From Paracoccaceae bacterium (lineage in GTDB: Bacteria > Pseudomonadota > Alphaproteobacteria > Rhodobacterales > Rhodobacteraceae): a stretch of DNA of 64,000 nt. Made by a program: the position numbers and the translations under genes. The stretch spans positions 1 through 64,000 of the forward strand of contig JAPOXR010000010.1 in assembly GCA_026706985.1 (NCBI GenBank), written 5' to 3'. Positions 44,033 through 52,242 of the stretch are shown piece by piece; the first letter of the stretch is position 1; each line of letters begins with the position of its first letter. The notes under the pieces are model-generated. The model was not told where the DNA came from and did not search any database. It saw only the letters and a program-made list of their open reading frames with translations.

Positions 44033-44791
44033 ATGCCTAGAAAATTTTCGACATTCAGGATTACGGCACTGGCCGCAGCCGCGTTTGGCCTCAGCGGCTG
44101 CTCGGCGAATTGGGGCTGGTATGTCGTCAACCCGTCGACGCAGAACGGGCTCAACAATCTGAAATTCCTGCTCGGCGGGCTGCAATACACGATCCTTCTG
44201 TCCCTGACAGCCATCACCATCTCGATCGCTGTTGGGTTAATGGTGGCACTGCCGGGTCTGGCACCGGGGCGGTTTCTGCGCAGCTTGAACCGGGGTTATG
44301 TCGAATTGGTCCGTGCGGTGCCCATTCTGGTGCTGATCTTATGGGTGTATTACGGTCTGCCGCAATTATCCGGGCTGTCCATCAGCGTGTTCTGGGCCGG
44401 AGTCATTGCGCTGGCACTATCCGACAGCGCGTTTGAGGCGGAAATTTTCCGCGCCGGCATTCAGTCAATCGACAAGGGCCAGTATGAGGCGGCGCATTCG
44501 ATTTCGCTGTCCTACACGGATACCATGATCTGCGTCATCCTGCCGCAGGCGGTGCGGCGCATTCTTCCGGCGCTCGGCAACCAACTGGTCTATATGCTCA
44601 AAATGTCGTCCCTGGTTTCCGTCATCGGTATGCAGGAACTGACCCGCAAAGCGAATGAATTGGTGGTGACGGAATACCGGCCGCTCGAAATCTACACCAT
44701 CCTCGTGCTCGAATATCTGGTGCTGATCCTGATCGTATCGGCCGGTGTGCGTTGGTTGGAGCGGCGGCTGCGGGCGGATGAGCGAAACTGA
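44033..44791 (+). CDS. Amino-acid ABC transporter permease with lipobox-like N-terminus
   Basis: A 252-residue permease with about five membrane helices. The EAA loop is at EAEIFRAGIQSIDKGQYEAAHSI. The N-terminus is unusual: ITALAAAAFGLSGCSANWGW looks like a lipoprotein signal and lipobox before the permease domain begins at LNNLKFLLGGLQYTILLSL. Its 3' end is duplicated with part of the glyoxalase gene at 46.0-46.3 kb. GTGCTGATC occurs at 44330 and 44720, 390 bases apart. Confidence 0.92.
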   Translation: MPRKFSTFRITALAAAAFGLSGCSANWGWYVVNPSTQNGLNNLKFLLGGLQYTILLSLTAITISIAVGLMVALPGLAPGRFLRSLNRGYVELVRAVPILVLILWVYYGLPQLSGLSISVFWAGVIALALSDSAFEAEIFRAGIQSIDKGQYEAAHSISLSYTDTMICVILPQAVRRILPALGNQLVYMLKMSSLVSVIGMQELTRKANELVVTEYRPLEIYTILVLEYLVLILIVSAGVRWLERRLRADERN

Positions 44792-44997
44792 GCCGCTATC
44801 GGTGCTGATCAAAAAGAATTGGATTGCCGTCGGGATCGGTGACCATGAAACTCGCCGGCCCTTCGGCTTCCTCCCCGGTTTCGTTTGAGATTTCCAGTCC
44901 GGCGGCCTGCAGGTCCGCCTTGATTTTCCGGATATCGGTAAACTCCTGAAGCTGACCTCCCTGCGCATCAAGGCCCGGGCAGAAGGTCATGATGTGT
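44720..44997 (+). repeat. Direct repeat copy 1: permease 3' end plus truncated glyoxalase
   Basis: This segment aligns without gaps to 46029-46306 (offset 1309), nearly identical from about 44755 to 44990. It holds the intact end of the permease and the last two thirds of the convergent glyoxalase-like gene. The copies enclose the antitoxin/toxin pair at 45.1-45.8 kb. Confidence 0.92.
44796..44997 (-). pseudogene. Truncated duplicate of the glyoxalase-like gene
   Basis: The frame carries TFCPGLDAQGGQLQEFTDIR and continues to the shared end DPDGNPILFDQHR. It lacks the first half, which holds the N-terminal metal and substrate residues. Its 5' limit is where the repeat ends near 44997. Confidence 0.88.
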
Positions 44998-45125
44998 TCC
45001 TGACCACTTGCAAAAGCACGCCGCCAGGTTCCCAACCAACCGCATTATTGGATTACATCGGAAATGCTGAGGCTTTCCTGCGGTGCGTAAACACGACCAC
45101 AAAATCGCGTTCCGGGAAATAAATC

Positions 45126-45443
45126 TCACGCCACCGCCCGCAAGCCATTCTTCGCCACGAGCGTCAACAGTTTCAGAGACGCACCCCGCGGGCGCTTCTC
45201 ACCACGCTCCCATTTGCTCACCAGGCCTGTTGTCACGTTGAGGTGGCGCGCGAATACCGCTTGACTCGCAAGCTCGCGCAGCCGAAGCGCACGAATATCT
45301 TCCGGCGTCATCTCCTTAACCGGCGTGAGGCAAATCTCGTCGAACCTGCGCATGGTCCGCTTCGACATGAACCCGGCCTCAGCCAGATCGAGAGCAGCTT
45401 CGTGCACCGATGCCAACACCTCGCTTTCATACTGCTTGGTCAT
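45126..45443 (-). CDS. HTH antitoxin of a RelE/HigB2-type TA module (NadS-like)
   Basis: A 105-residue XRE-type HTH protein. The N-terminal region contains RRFDEICLTPVKEMTPEDIR; the HTH is SQAVFARHLNVTTGLVSKWERG, followed by KRPRGASLKLLTLVAKNGL. This arrangement is typical of antitoxins encoded after RelE/HigB2 toxins. The ATG at 45443 follows GAGGTGG and lies inside the end of the toxin frame. It appears intact although its toxin is dead. Confidence 0.85.
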   Translation of the reverse strand: MTKQYESEVLASVHEAALDLAEAGFMSKRTMRRFDEICLTPVKEMTPEDIRALRLRELASQAVFARHLNVTTGLVSKWERGEKRPRGASLKLLTLVAKNGLRAVA

Positions 45444-45794
45444 CACAATCCACCTCTATTATCGCTCTATTTGCCAGCACAGCCTCAAGATCCACCGCGT
45501 TCAGGGCCAGATACTCGTCCACCAGCAACCGCAGCCCTGACAACTCCATGCGCCGGATGTTCTTCTGGCCGCTTTTCGCAAATCCGTGGACAAAAACGCC
45601 AACGCTTCCTGACGAAACAACACGATCACACGGAACCCGCCGGATCAACCACCGCCCTTGCGCGGAATGCGCTGCTTGATCACGCCCCCGCCGAGATCGG
45701 CGTCCACCGATCCTGTCACGATACGCTCCACGGCATCGCACAGCGCATGATCTTCGATCCCCTCGCGAAGCGCGAAGCGCGCGAAGTTTTTCAT
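45427..45794 (-). pseudogene. RelE/HigB2-type toxin inactivated by a nonsense codon and a frameshift
   Basis: From an ATG at 45794 the frame reads NFARFALREGIEDHALCDAV and DLGGGVIKQRIPRKGGG, then TGA replaces an expected Arg codon. It continues SGGFRVIVLFRQEALAF, and one T is missing from a T run. The other frame then gives FVHGFAKSGQKNIRRMELSG and ends DEYLALNAVDLEAVLA. Both lesions lie before the catalytic C-terminal half, so the toxin is lost. Confidence 0.8.
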
Positions 45795-45919
45795 CTTAAA
45801 CGTACGCAGTCCGACCGTCGCCCGTGTCTTTGATCATGAATGCTTATGTAGCACCTGGTAATACAAAACTCAAATGCATGCACCCTACTTCCTACATATT
45901 GGATCTGTTCTCACAAGTT

Positions 45920-45969
45920 ACAGTGTTTGCTGAATGCCGGGTAGCGAATATGGAATGCAGCGCCCGGGC
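45920..45969. repeat. 50-bp direct repeat, copy A
   Basis: CAGTGTTTGCTGAATGCCGG and the following GAATATGGAATGCAGCGCCC recur with few changes at 46572-46620. The pair brackets the permease remnant and the intact glyoxalase gene, so the duplicated unit at this locus is larger than the main 278-bp repeat. Confidence 0.75.
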
Positions 45970-46100
45970 GATTTCAGTGCGGCCTGAACCGGGGCTATCT
46001 GAAATTGGCCCGTGCGGTACCCATTCCGGCGCTGATCCTGATTGTTTTCGCCGACTTGCGTTGGTTGGAGCGGCGGCTGCAGGCGGATAAGCGAAACTGA
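45960..46100 (+). pseudogene. Permease remnant with an internal 390-bp deletion
   Basis: Positions 45960-46029 match the permease at 44261-44330, and from 46029 on they match 44720-44791. The 390 bases in between are missing exactly between the two copies of GTGCTGATC found in the intact gene. The remnant ends with the permease stop at 46098-46100. Confidence 0.85.
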
Positions 46101-46306
46101 GCCGCTACCGGTGCTGATCAAAAAGAATCGGATTGCCGTCGGGATCGGTGACCATGAAACTCGCCGGCCCTTCGGCTTCCTCCCCGGTTTCGTTTGAGAT
46201 TTCCAGTCCGGCGGCCTGCAGGTCCGCCTTGATTTTCCGGATATCGGTAAACTCCTGAAGCTGACCTCCCTGCGCATCAAGGCCCGGGCAGAAGGTCAAG
46301 ATGTTT
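46029..46306 (+). repeat. Direct repeat copy 2: permease tail remnant plus end of intact glyoxalase
   Basis: Counterpart of 44720-44997. Here the glyoxalase side is intact and the permease side is the remnant, which is the reciprocal of copy 1. Confidence 0.92.
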
Positions 46307-46476
46307 TTCTCGAACATATCCTGAAACAGGCCGATTGCGGTGCCACCGCAATTCATGATCACCCAGTTCCGCTCGATTTCTCCGGCAATCATGCGGAAAC
46401 CGAGCTTTTCATAAAATTCTTTCGAGGCCTGAATATCGCCGACGGCGAGACTCAGCGAAAAGGCACCGAGTTGCAT
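46105..46476 (-). CDS. Glyoxalase/bleomycin-resistance (VOC) superfamily protein
   Basis: A 123-residue VOC-fold protein. It begins LGAFSLSLAVGDIQASKEFYEKLGF, has WVIMNCGGTAIGLFQD in the middle and FMVTDPDGNPILFDQH at the end. VOC proteins bind metals and act as dioxygenases, isomerases or resistance proteins; the specific role is unclear. The last two thirds are duplicated at 44796-44997. Confidence 0.88.
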   Translation of the reverse strand: MQLGAFSLSLAVGDIQASKEFYEKLGFRMIAGEIERNWVIMNCGGTAIGLFQDMFEKNILTFCPGLDAQGGQLQEFTDIRKIKADLQAAGLEISNETGEEAEGPASFMVTDPDGNPILFDQHR

Positions 46477-46571
46477 CCTTGTCTCCGACTGTCTGCATTC
46501 ATTCAGCGGAAACTATCCAGCGGTCCGGGGAAAGTCGAACCCATCTTCAGCGCAGCCGGCTGTGATCAGAG

Positions 46572-46620
46572 ACAGTGTTTGCCGAATACCGGGTCGCGAA
46601 TATAGAATGCGGTGCCCGGG
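46572..46620. repeat. 50-bp direct repeat, copy B
   Basis: Matches 45920-45969 with a handful of substitutions and one insertion. It lies upstream of the CDGSH gene and is probably the original location. Confidence 0.75.
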
Positions 46621-46660
46621 TCGATGCCGGGTGCTGAGGACAATTTGAGCGGAGTAACAG

Positions 46661-46903
46661 ATGTCAAAACCCTCCATTGCCAGACCGGCACCCTATCCGG
46701 TCATGGTTGAGGCAGGAGAATCATATTTTTGGTGCGCCTGCGGGTTGAGCGAGAATCAGCCTTTCTGTGACGGCAGTCACAAGATCACCGAGTTTCAGCC
46801 GGTGAAATTCACCGCCGAGGAAAGCAAGCGTGTTTTCTTCTGTGGCTGCAAACATACCGGCGGTAAGCCGTTATGCGATGGCACTCACAACCGGCTCCAG
46901 TGA
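46661..46903 (+). CDS. CDGSH iron-sulfur domain protein (two motifs)
   Basis: An 80-residue protein with two CDGSH-type 2Fe-2S motifs: FWCACGLSENQPFCDGSH and FFCGCKHTGGKPLCDGTH, each with three Cys and one His. Tandem small CDGSH proteins are common in proteobacteria and mediate electron or cluster transfer. The next gene, a DMT transporter, begins 35 bases on. Confidence 0.93.
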   Translation: MSKPSIARPAPYPVMVEAGESYFWCACGLSENQPFCDGSHKITEFQPVKFTAEESKRVFFCGCKHTGGKPLCDGTHNRLQ

Positions 46904-46938
46904 ATTGGTTTTGCGTTGCTTCGGCGGGGAATTGGCTC

Positions 46939-47808
46939 ATGAACAGGCGCGGCGCGGCTCTGCTGGTCATGCTGGGAGCCGTCTTTATGAGTTCGGTCGG
47001 CGTGTTCCTGCGGATGATCGAGTCGGCGGACGGGTTCCAGATCCTGTTCTACCGGTCGATCGCCCTGACCGCACTCATCGCCGGCATCATCTGCCTGCGG
47101 CGGCGTCTGCCCCTATCCGCAGCCATCCGTTCACTTGACCGTCAGGATGTGGTTGTCGGGTTTTTTCTGTCCCTTGCCTTTACCTTCTATATATTCGCGA
47201 TCCTCAACACTTCCGTCGCTTCGACACTCTTCATTCTCACCGCTGCCCCCTTGCTGGCGGCATCCATGGCCTGGATCTGGATCGGCGAGAAGCCGCATCC
47301 ATTCACCTGGGCGGCGATGATTATGACCAGCGGCGGCGTTTTCCTGATGATCGGTGACGGTCTCTCAAGCGGCCGGTCGCTGGGTAATTTCTTTGCTTTG
47401 ATGACGGGTCTTTGCTTTGCTTTGATGCTGGTCTTTGCGCGCAGGGGAAGAAAGACGGATATCCTCGGCGGCACACTGATCGCCGGTGTGCTTTCAGGCA
47501 TTTACGGGGTTGTCTGGTCGCTCTTCTTCGGTAACGGTCTGGCAGTGGAGGCAGGTGATTTCTGGCTCATTGTCGCCATGGGTGGCCTTGCCATCGGCCC
47601 GGGAATCGCCTGCGTCACATGGGGCACCCCGTATCTCCCGGCAGCCGAAGTCAGTCTTCTGGTATTACTGGAGAGCGCTCTCGGCCCGGTATGGGTCTGG
47701 CTGTTTGGATTTGAAAAAATCTCCCGCCTGGAGTTTGTCGGCGGTACAATTGTGTTTGCCGCGGTGATCGCGCTTTCGCTGTTCACCGGCCGCCGACAGA
47801 TTCATTGA
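46939..47808 (+). CDS. DMT-superfamily (EamA) transporter
   Basis: A 289-residue membrane protein with about ten helices in two EamA repeats. The first starts AALLVMLGAVFMSSVGVFLRMIE, the second LGNFFALMTGLCFALMLVFARRG. STLFILTAAPLLAASMAWIWIGEKP is the typical end of repeat one. Exported or imported metabolite unknown. The start at 46939 follows GGGGA and is preferred over 46873, which would overlap the CDGSH gene. Confidence 0.9.
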   Translation: MNRRGAALLVMLGAVFMSSVGVFLRMIESADGFQILFYRSIALTALIAGIICLRRRLPLSAAIRSLDRQDVVVGFFLSLAFTFYIFAILNTSVASTLFILTAAPLLAASMAWIWIGEKPHPFTWAAMIMTSGGVFLMIGDGLSSGRSLGNFFALMTGLCFALMLVFARRGRKTDILGGTLIAGVLSGIYGVVWSLFFGNGLAVEAGDFWLIVAMGGLAIGPGIACVTWGTPYLPAAEVSLLVLLESALGPVWVWLFGFEKISRLEFVGGTIVFAAVIALSLFTGRRQIH

Positions 47809-47827
47809 GTCGGACAGGAAGAGGCGA

Positions 47828-49540
47828 ATGAGCGACAGGACCCGGCACGGATTATCGACGCGGTTGACCAATTACGGCGATCCGGAATTCTCCTCCTATC
47901 TGCGGCGGTCCTTCGCAAAATCCATGGGCTATTCGGGTGATATGCTCGCCCGCCCGGTGGTCGGGATCGCTTACCCGGCTTCCGGCTTTAACAATTGCCA
48001 CCGGAATTTTCCCGAAATGCTCGGCGCGGTGAAACGCGGCGTTCTGGCGGCGGGGGCATTGCCTCTGGAGTTTCCGACGATTTCATTGGGCGAGGTGTTT
48101 CTCAGCCCGACCAGCCTGAAATACCGCAACCTGATGTCAATGGATACCGAGGAGATGATCCGGGCACAGCCAATGGATTCGGTTGTGCTGATGGGGGGAT
48201 GCGACAAAACGGTTCCGGCGCAGCTGATGGGCGCCGCCTCGGCGGATATTCCCGCCATACAGATCGTGACCGGGCCGATGATGACCTCGCGCCATGATGG
48301 TGAACGGCTCGGCGCCTGCACGGATTGCCGCCGATTCTGGGCGAGATTCAGGGCCGGAGAAATCGCCCGGGAGGAAATCGAGGATGTGGAATCGAAGCTG
48401 GCGACCACCGCCGGAACCTGCGCCATCATGGGCACCGCGTCAACGATGGCCTGTATCGCCGAGGCTCTGGGCATGGCGTTACCGGGCAGTGCGGCGATTC
48501 CCGCCGTCCATGCCGACCGTCTGCGGGCAGCGGAAGCCACCGGAGATGCCGCGGTCAGGCTGATCGGCAGCGGCATCCGGCCAAGCGATGTCATCACCAC
48601 GGAATCGGTGGAAAACGCGCTGCGGGTTGTGCTGGCTCTCGGCGGGTCAACCAATGCGGTGATTCATCTCACTGCCATCGCCGGCCGTCTCGGCATTCCG
48701 CTGCCTCTGGAATGGCTGAATCAAATTTCCGATACGACTCCGGTGCTGGTTAACCTGAAACCCACCGGCGAACACTATATGGAGGATTTCCATGCCGCAG
48801 GCGGCTTGTGCGCGGTTTTGCGTGAGCTCCGGCCGATGCTGAAACTGGATTGCCTCACGGTCACGGGCGACACTCTCGGCGAACGCATCGACGCTTTTGC
48901 CGGCCCTGTCGACCGCCATGTCATTGCCTCCGCCACAGCACCGCTGGAAGTCGAGGGCGGGCTGGTGGCGCTGTTCGGCAGTCTGGCACCGAGGGGCGCC
49001 ATCATGAAGCGCTCCGCGGCTGACAGGAATCTATTTGAAAAGACCGGACGCGCCATCGTCTTTGATTCGCCCGGTGATCTTGCCGAACGGATCGATGATC
49101 CGGCATTGGATGTCTGCGCGGATGATTTTCTGGTGCTGAAGAATGCCGGGCCGCTGAGCCCGTCCGGCATGCCGGAAGCGGGGTATCTGCCGATTCCGAA
49201 GAAACTCGCGGCCCGGGGTGTCCGCGACATGGTGCGGATTTCCGACGCGCGCATGTCCGGCTCGGCATTCGGCACAGTCATTCTGCATGTGACGCCGGAA
49301 GCGGCCGCCCCCGGGCCGTTCGCACTGGTTCGGAGCGGAGACCGCATCACCATATCGGTGAAGGAAAAGCGGATTGATCTGCATGTTTCCGAAGCCGAAC
49401 TTGAGCGCCGCGAAGCATCGTCTGCCCCTGCGGCGCCGGTGGACCAACGCGGCTATTCCAGACTGTATGCCGACGAAGTGCTGCAGGCTGATCAGGGTTG
49501 CGACTTCCGTTTCCTCCTGCCGGCCGGAAGCGGGAGTTGA
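47828..49540 (+). CDS. IlvD/Edd-family dehydratase, probably sugar-acid dehydratase
   Basis: A 570-residue dehydratase. The three cysteines expected to bind the 2Fe-2S cluster in arabinonate-dehydratase-type members are Cys57 (FNNCHRN), Cys125 (GGCDKTVPA) and Cys198 (TTAGTCAIMGTAST). DARMSGSAFGTVILHVTPEAA is the C-terminal signature. Cluster spacing favours a pentonate/hexonate dehydratase over valine-pathway IlvD, but the substrate is unproven. GGAAGAGG precedes the ATG, and a MATE gene follows closely. Confidence 0.88.
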   Translation: MSDRTRHGLSTRLTNYGDPEFSSYLRRSFAKSMGYSGDMLARPVVGIAYPASGFNNCHRNFPEMLGAVKRGVLAAGALPLEFPTISLGEVFLSPTSLKYRNLMSMDTEEMIRAQPMDSVVLMGGCDKTVPAQLMGAASADIPAIQIVTGPMMTSRHDGERLGACTDCRRFWARFRAGEIAREEIEDVESKLATTAGTCAIMGTASTMACIAEALGMALPGSAAIPAVHADRLRAAEATGDAAVRLIGSGIRPSDVITTESVENALRVVLALGGSTNAVIHLTAIAGRLGIPLPLEWLNQISDTTPVLVNLKPTGEHYMEDFHAAGGLCAVLRELRPMLKLDCLTVTGDTLGERIDAFAGPVDRHVIASATAPLEVEGGLVALFGSLAPRGAIMKRSAADRNLFEKTGRAIVFDSPGDLAERIDDPALDVCADDFLVLKNAGPLSPSGMPEAGYLPIPKKLAARGVRDMVRISDARMSGSAFGTVILHVTPEAAAPGPFALVRSGDRITISVKEKRIDLHVSEAELERREASSAPAAPVDQRGYSRLYADEVLQADQGCDFRFLLPAGSGS

Positions 49541-49546
49541 GCACCG

Positions 49547-50917
49547 GTGAACCGGTCCCGGGATTTCACCTCCGGTTCGATCCCCGGGCATTTCCGCAGC
49601 ATGGCCCTGCCGATCGCGATCGGTATGGTGTTCACAACCCTGTATAATGTCGTTGACAGTTTTTACGCCGGTTTGATTTCAACCGATGCCCTCGCCGGCC
49701 TCGCCATTTCCTTTCATGTTTTCTTTCTGCTGGTTTCGGCCGGTTTCGGCGTCAATGCCGCCATGGGTGCGTTGGTCGGCAGGGCGCTCGGCGCCAACCG
49801 TCCGCGGCGGGCAAAAAGGATAGCCTGCCAGGGGCTGAGTTTCGCCGTCATCGCTTCGCTGCTGCTCACCATCATCGGTTTCGTGATTTCACCGATCATG
49901 GTGTGGGCAGTGTCGGAGCCGGGGAATTTCCGTGATCTGGCAAACGCCTATCTGTCGCTGCTGCTGATTGCCACGCCGTCCTTTCTGATCACCTTTTCAG
50001 CCAATGGAATCCTGACCGCGCAGGGCGATGCGATTTCCATGCAGCGGGCGCAGATCGCGGCTTTCTTCGCCAATGTGATACTCAATCCGGTGATGATTTT
50101 CGGCATTCCCGGGCTTTTCGGCGGCATCGGATTCAATGGAATCGCTCTCTCGACCCTGACCGTGCAGACTGCGGTCATGTTGTTCATTCTTTTCCGGGTG
50201 CTGCGCTCGGAAGTGATGATGCATGCATCACCTTCCGTTTACCGGCCGAGACTGCGGAATTTCCGGGAAATCGTCTCACAGGCGCTGCCGACCAGTTCCG
50301 CAATGGTGGTCATGCTGATCGGTGCTTTCATCGTGCAGCTGTTTCTGAGGGAATTCGGACCTGAAGCCATCGCCGCATACGGCGTCGCGCTCAGGATTGA
50401 ACAGCTGCTGCTTCTGCCCGGCTTCGGCCTCACAATCGCCCTGTTGCCGATCACGGCACAGAATCTGGGAGCCGGTGACTATGAACGGGTCCGGCAATCT
50501 TTCAAATTCTGCTGCAAGGCGGGTCTGGCGCTGATGTTCGCCGCGGCGCTGATCCTATGGTTTGCCGCCCGCCCGGCCATGCAGCTCTTCACCGACAATC
50601 CCGATGTCGTCCGTATCGGAGTCAATTATCTCAATGTCGATGGCTTCATGCTGCCGATGTATATCCTGCTCTTCGCCATCAATTCGCTGCTGCAGGCCCT
50701 CAAGCGACCGATCTATTCGCTCTGGATCGGTCTGTATCGCCAAGGCATAGGCATTGCCGTTTTTTGCGCCCTGTTTGTCTATGTATTCGGCATGGGCAGC
50801 TGGGGCGTTTGGTTTGGAATCGCCGCCAGCGTGGCATCCGGGCTGGTGCTGGCACTCGTCATCGCCAAGCGGCTGGCGAGTAGGGAAATCGGCGGCTTAT
50901 TCCGGCACGAAAACTGA
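49547..50917 (+). CDS. MATE-family efflux transporter
   Basis: A 456-residue membrane protein with twelve predicted helices in two MatE halves. The N-half has SMALPIAIGMVFTTLYNVVDSFYAG and NAAMGALVGRALGANRPRRAKR. The C-half has QALPTSSAMVVMLIGAFIVQLF and LLPITAQNLGAGDYERV. It exports cationic drugs or metabolites using Na+ or H+. It starts with GTG 6 bases after the dehydratase stop, so both are co-transcribed. Confidence 0.93.
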   Translation: MNRSRDFTSGSIPGHFRSMALPIAIGMVFTTLYNVVDSFYAGLISTDALAGLAISFHVFFLLVSAGFGVNAAMGALVGRALGANRPRRAKRIACQGLSFAVIASLLLTIIGFVISPIMVWAVSEPGNFRDLANAYLSLLLIATPSFLITFSANGILTAQGDAISMQRAQIAAFFANVILNPVMIFGIPGLFGGIGFNGIALSTLTVQTAVMLFILFRVLRSEVMMHASPSVYRPRLRNFREIVSQALPTSSAMVVMLIGAFIVQLFLREFGPEAIAAYGVALRIEQLLLLPGFGLTIALLPITAQNLGAGDYERVRQSFKFCCKAGLALMFAAALILWFAARPAMQLFTDNPDVVRIGVNYLNVDGFMLPMYILLFAINSLLQALKRPIYSLWIGLYRQGIGIAVFCALFVYVFGMGSWGVWFGIAASVASGLVLALVIAKRLASREIGGLFRHEN

Positions 50918-50963
50918 AGGATGATTCCGCTTCGACCCCGCGCGGTCCGACCGCCACCCGTGA

Positions 50964-52121
50964 TCAGGCATCGATTGATCTGGCGATGAGTTCCTTCATG
51001 ATCTCGTTGGTGCCGCCATAGATCATCTGTACTCTGGCGTCGGCATACAGTCGGGAGATCGGGCATTCGGTCATGTATCCGAAACCGCCATGCAGCTGCA
51101 GACATTCATTGATGACCTCATTCTGCGTCTGACTGCCCCAATATTTTGCCATGGATGCCGTTGCCGGATCCAACTCGCCCCTCTCGAGGCGTTGAATGCA
51201 GTCGTTGATAAAGGAACGAAGCAATTCGCATTTGGTTTTGGCTTCCGCCAGTTTGAACCGTGTGTTCTGAAAATCCATGATGCGCTTGCCGAACGCTTTT
51301 CTCTGGCGGACATAATCGACGGTTTCAGCCAACGCGTAATCCATGCTTCCGAGGGCTGAAATGGCGATAATCAGGCGCTCCCACGACAGCTGATTCATCA
51401 TCTGGTAGAAGCCCTGCCCCTCATCATCTCCCAGGAGATTGGTCAGCGGAACTTTTGCATCGTCAAAAAACAGTTCCGCCGTGTCATTGCCGCGCAGACC
51501 GAGCTTGTCGAGTTTTTTGCCGCGGGCAAAACCATCGGTTTCACCGGTTTCGACGACAACAAGCGATATGCCTTTGGCACCTTCCTGCCGGTCAGTCTTG
51601 ACAGCCACTATGATGAGGTCGGCGGTCATGCCGTTGGTGATGAAAATTTTCGAGCCCTTGATCCGGTACTGGTTGCCTTCCTGTAACGCGGTTGTCCTGA
51701 TTGACTGCAGGTCGGAACCGCCGCTCGGCTCGGACATGGCGAGAGCCGCGACCGATTCGCCACTGACCAGTTTCGGCAGCCAACGCTGCTTCTGATCATC
51801 GCTTCCATAGGTCAGAATATAGTGAATGACGATTGAGTGAATGCCAAATCCCCAGGCGCTGTCGGAGCAGCGTGCCTGCTCGTACAACACGACCGAATCG
51901 AACCCGTAACCGCCGCCGCTGCCGCCATAGGCCTCCGGCACCGAACCTCCCATGATTCCGGCTTCTCCCGCCTTCCTCCAGAATTCGCGGTCGCAGATGC
52001 CGTCACGGTTCCAGCGTTCCATGTGGGGTGCCATCTCGGCCTCGAAGAATCTGCGCACGCTGTCAGCGAAGATGGAGTGTTCCTCCTCGTTCCAGCCGGA
52101 TGTCGTTGTGAATAAACTCAT
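50964..52121 (-). CDS. Acyl-CoA dehydrogenase
   Basis: A 384-residue FAD-dependent acyl-CoA dehydrogenase. The N-terminal helical domain begins TTSGWNEEEHSIFADSVRRF. The beta domain has AMSEPSGGSDLQSIRT and YRIKGSKIFITNG. The C-terminal domain ends QLHGGFGYMTECPISRLYAD and MIYGGTNEIMKELIAR, with the catalytic Glu expected in GGTNEIM. Long-chain type by resemblance. The start at 52121 is preferred over 52151 because GGGGAA precedes it. Confidence 0.94.
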   Translation of the reverse strand: MSLFTTTSGWNEEEHSIFADSVRRFFEAEMAPHMERWNRDGICDREFWRKAGEAGIMGGSVPEAYGGSGGGYGFDSVVLYEQARCSDSAWGFGIHSIVIHYILTYGSDDQKQRWLPKLVSGESVAALAMSEPSGGSDLQSIRTTALQEGNQYRIKGSKIFITNGMTADLIIVAVKTDRQEGAKGISLVVVETGETDGFARGKKLDKLGLRGNDTAELFFDDAKVPLTNLLGDDEGQGFYQMMNQLSWERLIIAISALGSMDYALAETVDYVRQRKAFGKRIMDFQNTRFKLAEAKTKCELLRSFINDCIQRLERGELDPATASMAKYWGSQTQNEVINECLQLHGGFGYMTECPISRLYADARVQMIYGGTNEIMKELIARSIDA

Positions 52122-52242
52122 CTTGCGATTCCCCGGGTCATTGCGGTGCATGCTTGATGCGATTTATCGGTCAACCGCAAGTCCGGAAGCGGATTTTCCG
52201 CGAGCCGGTCGGCCGGAGCACAAAGATTGGGAGGCAATGTGG

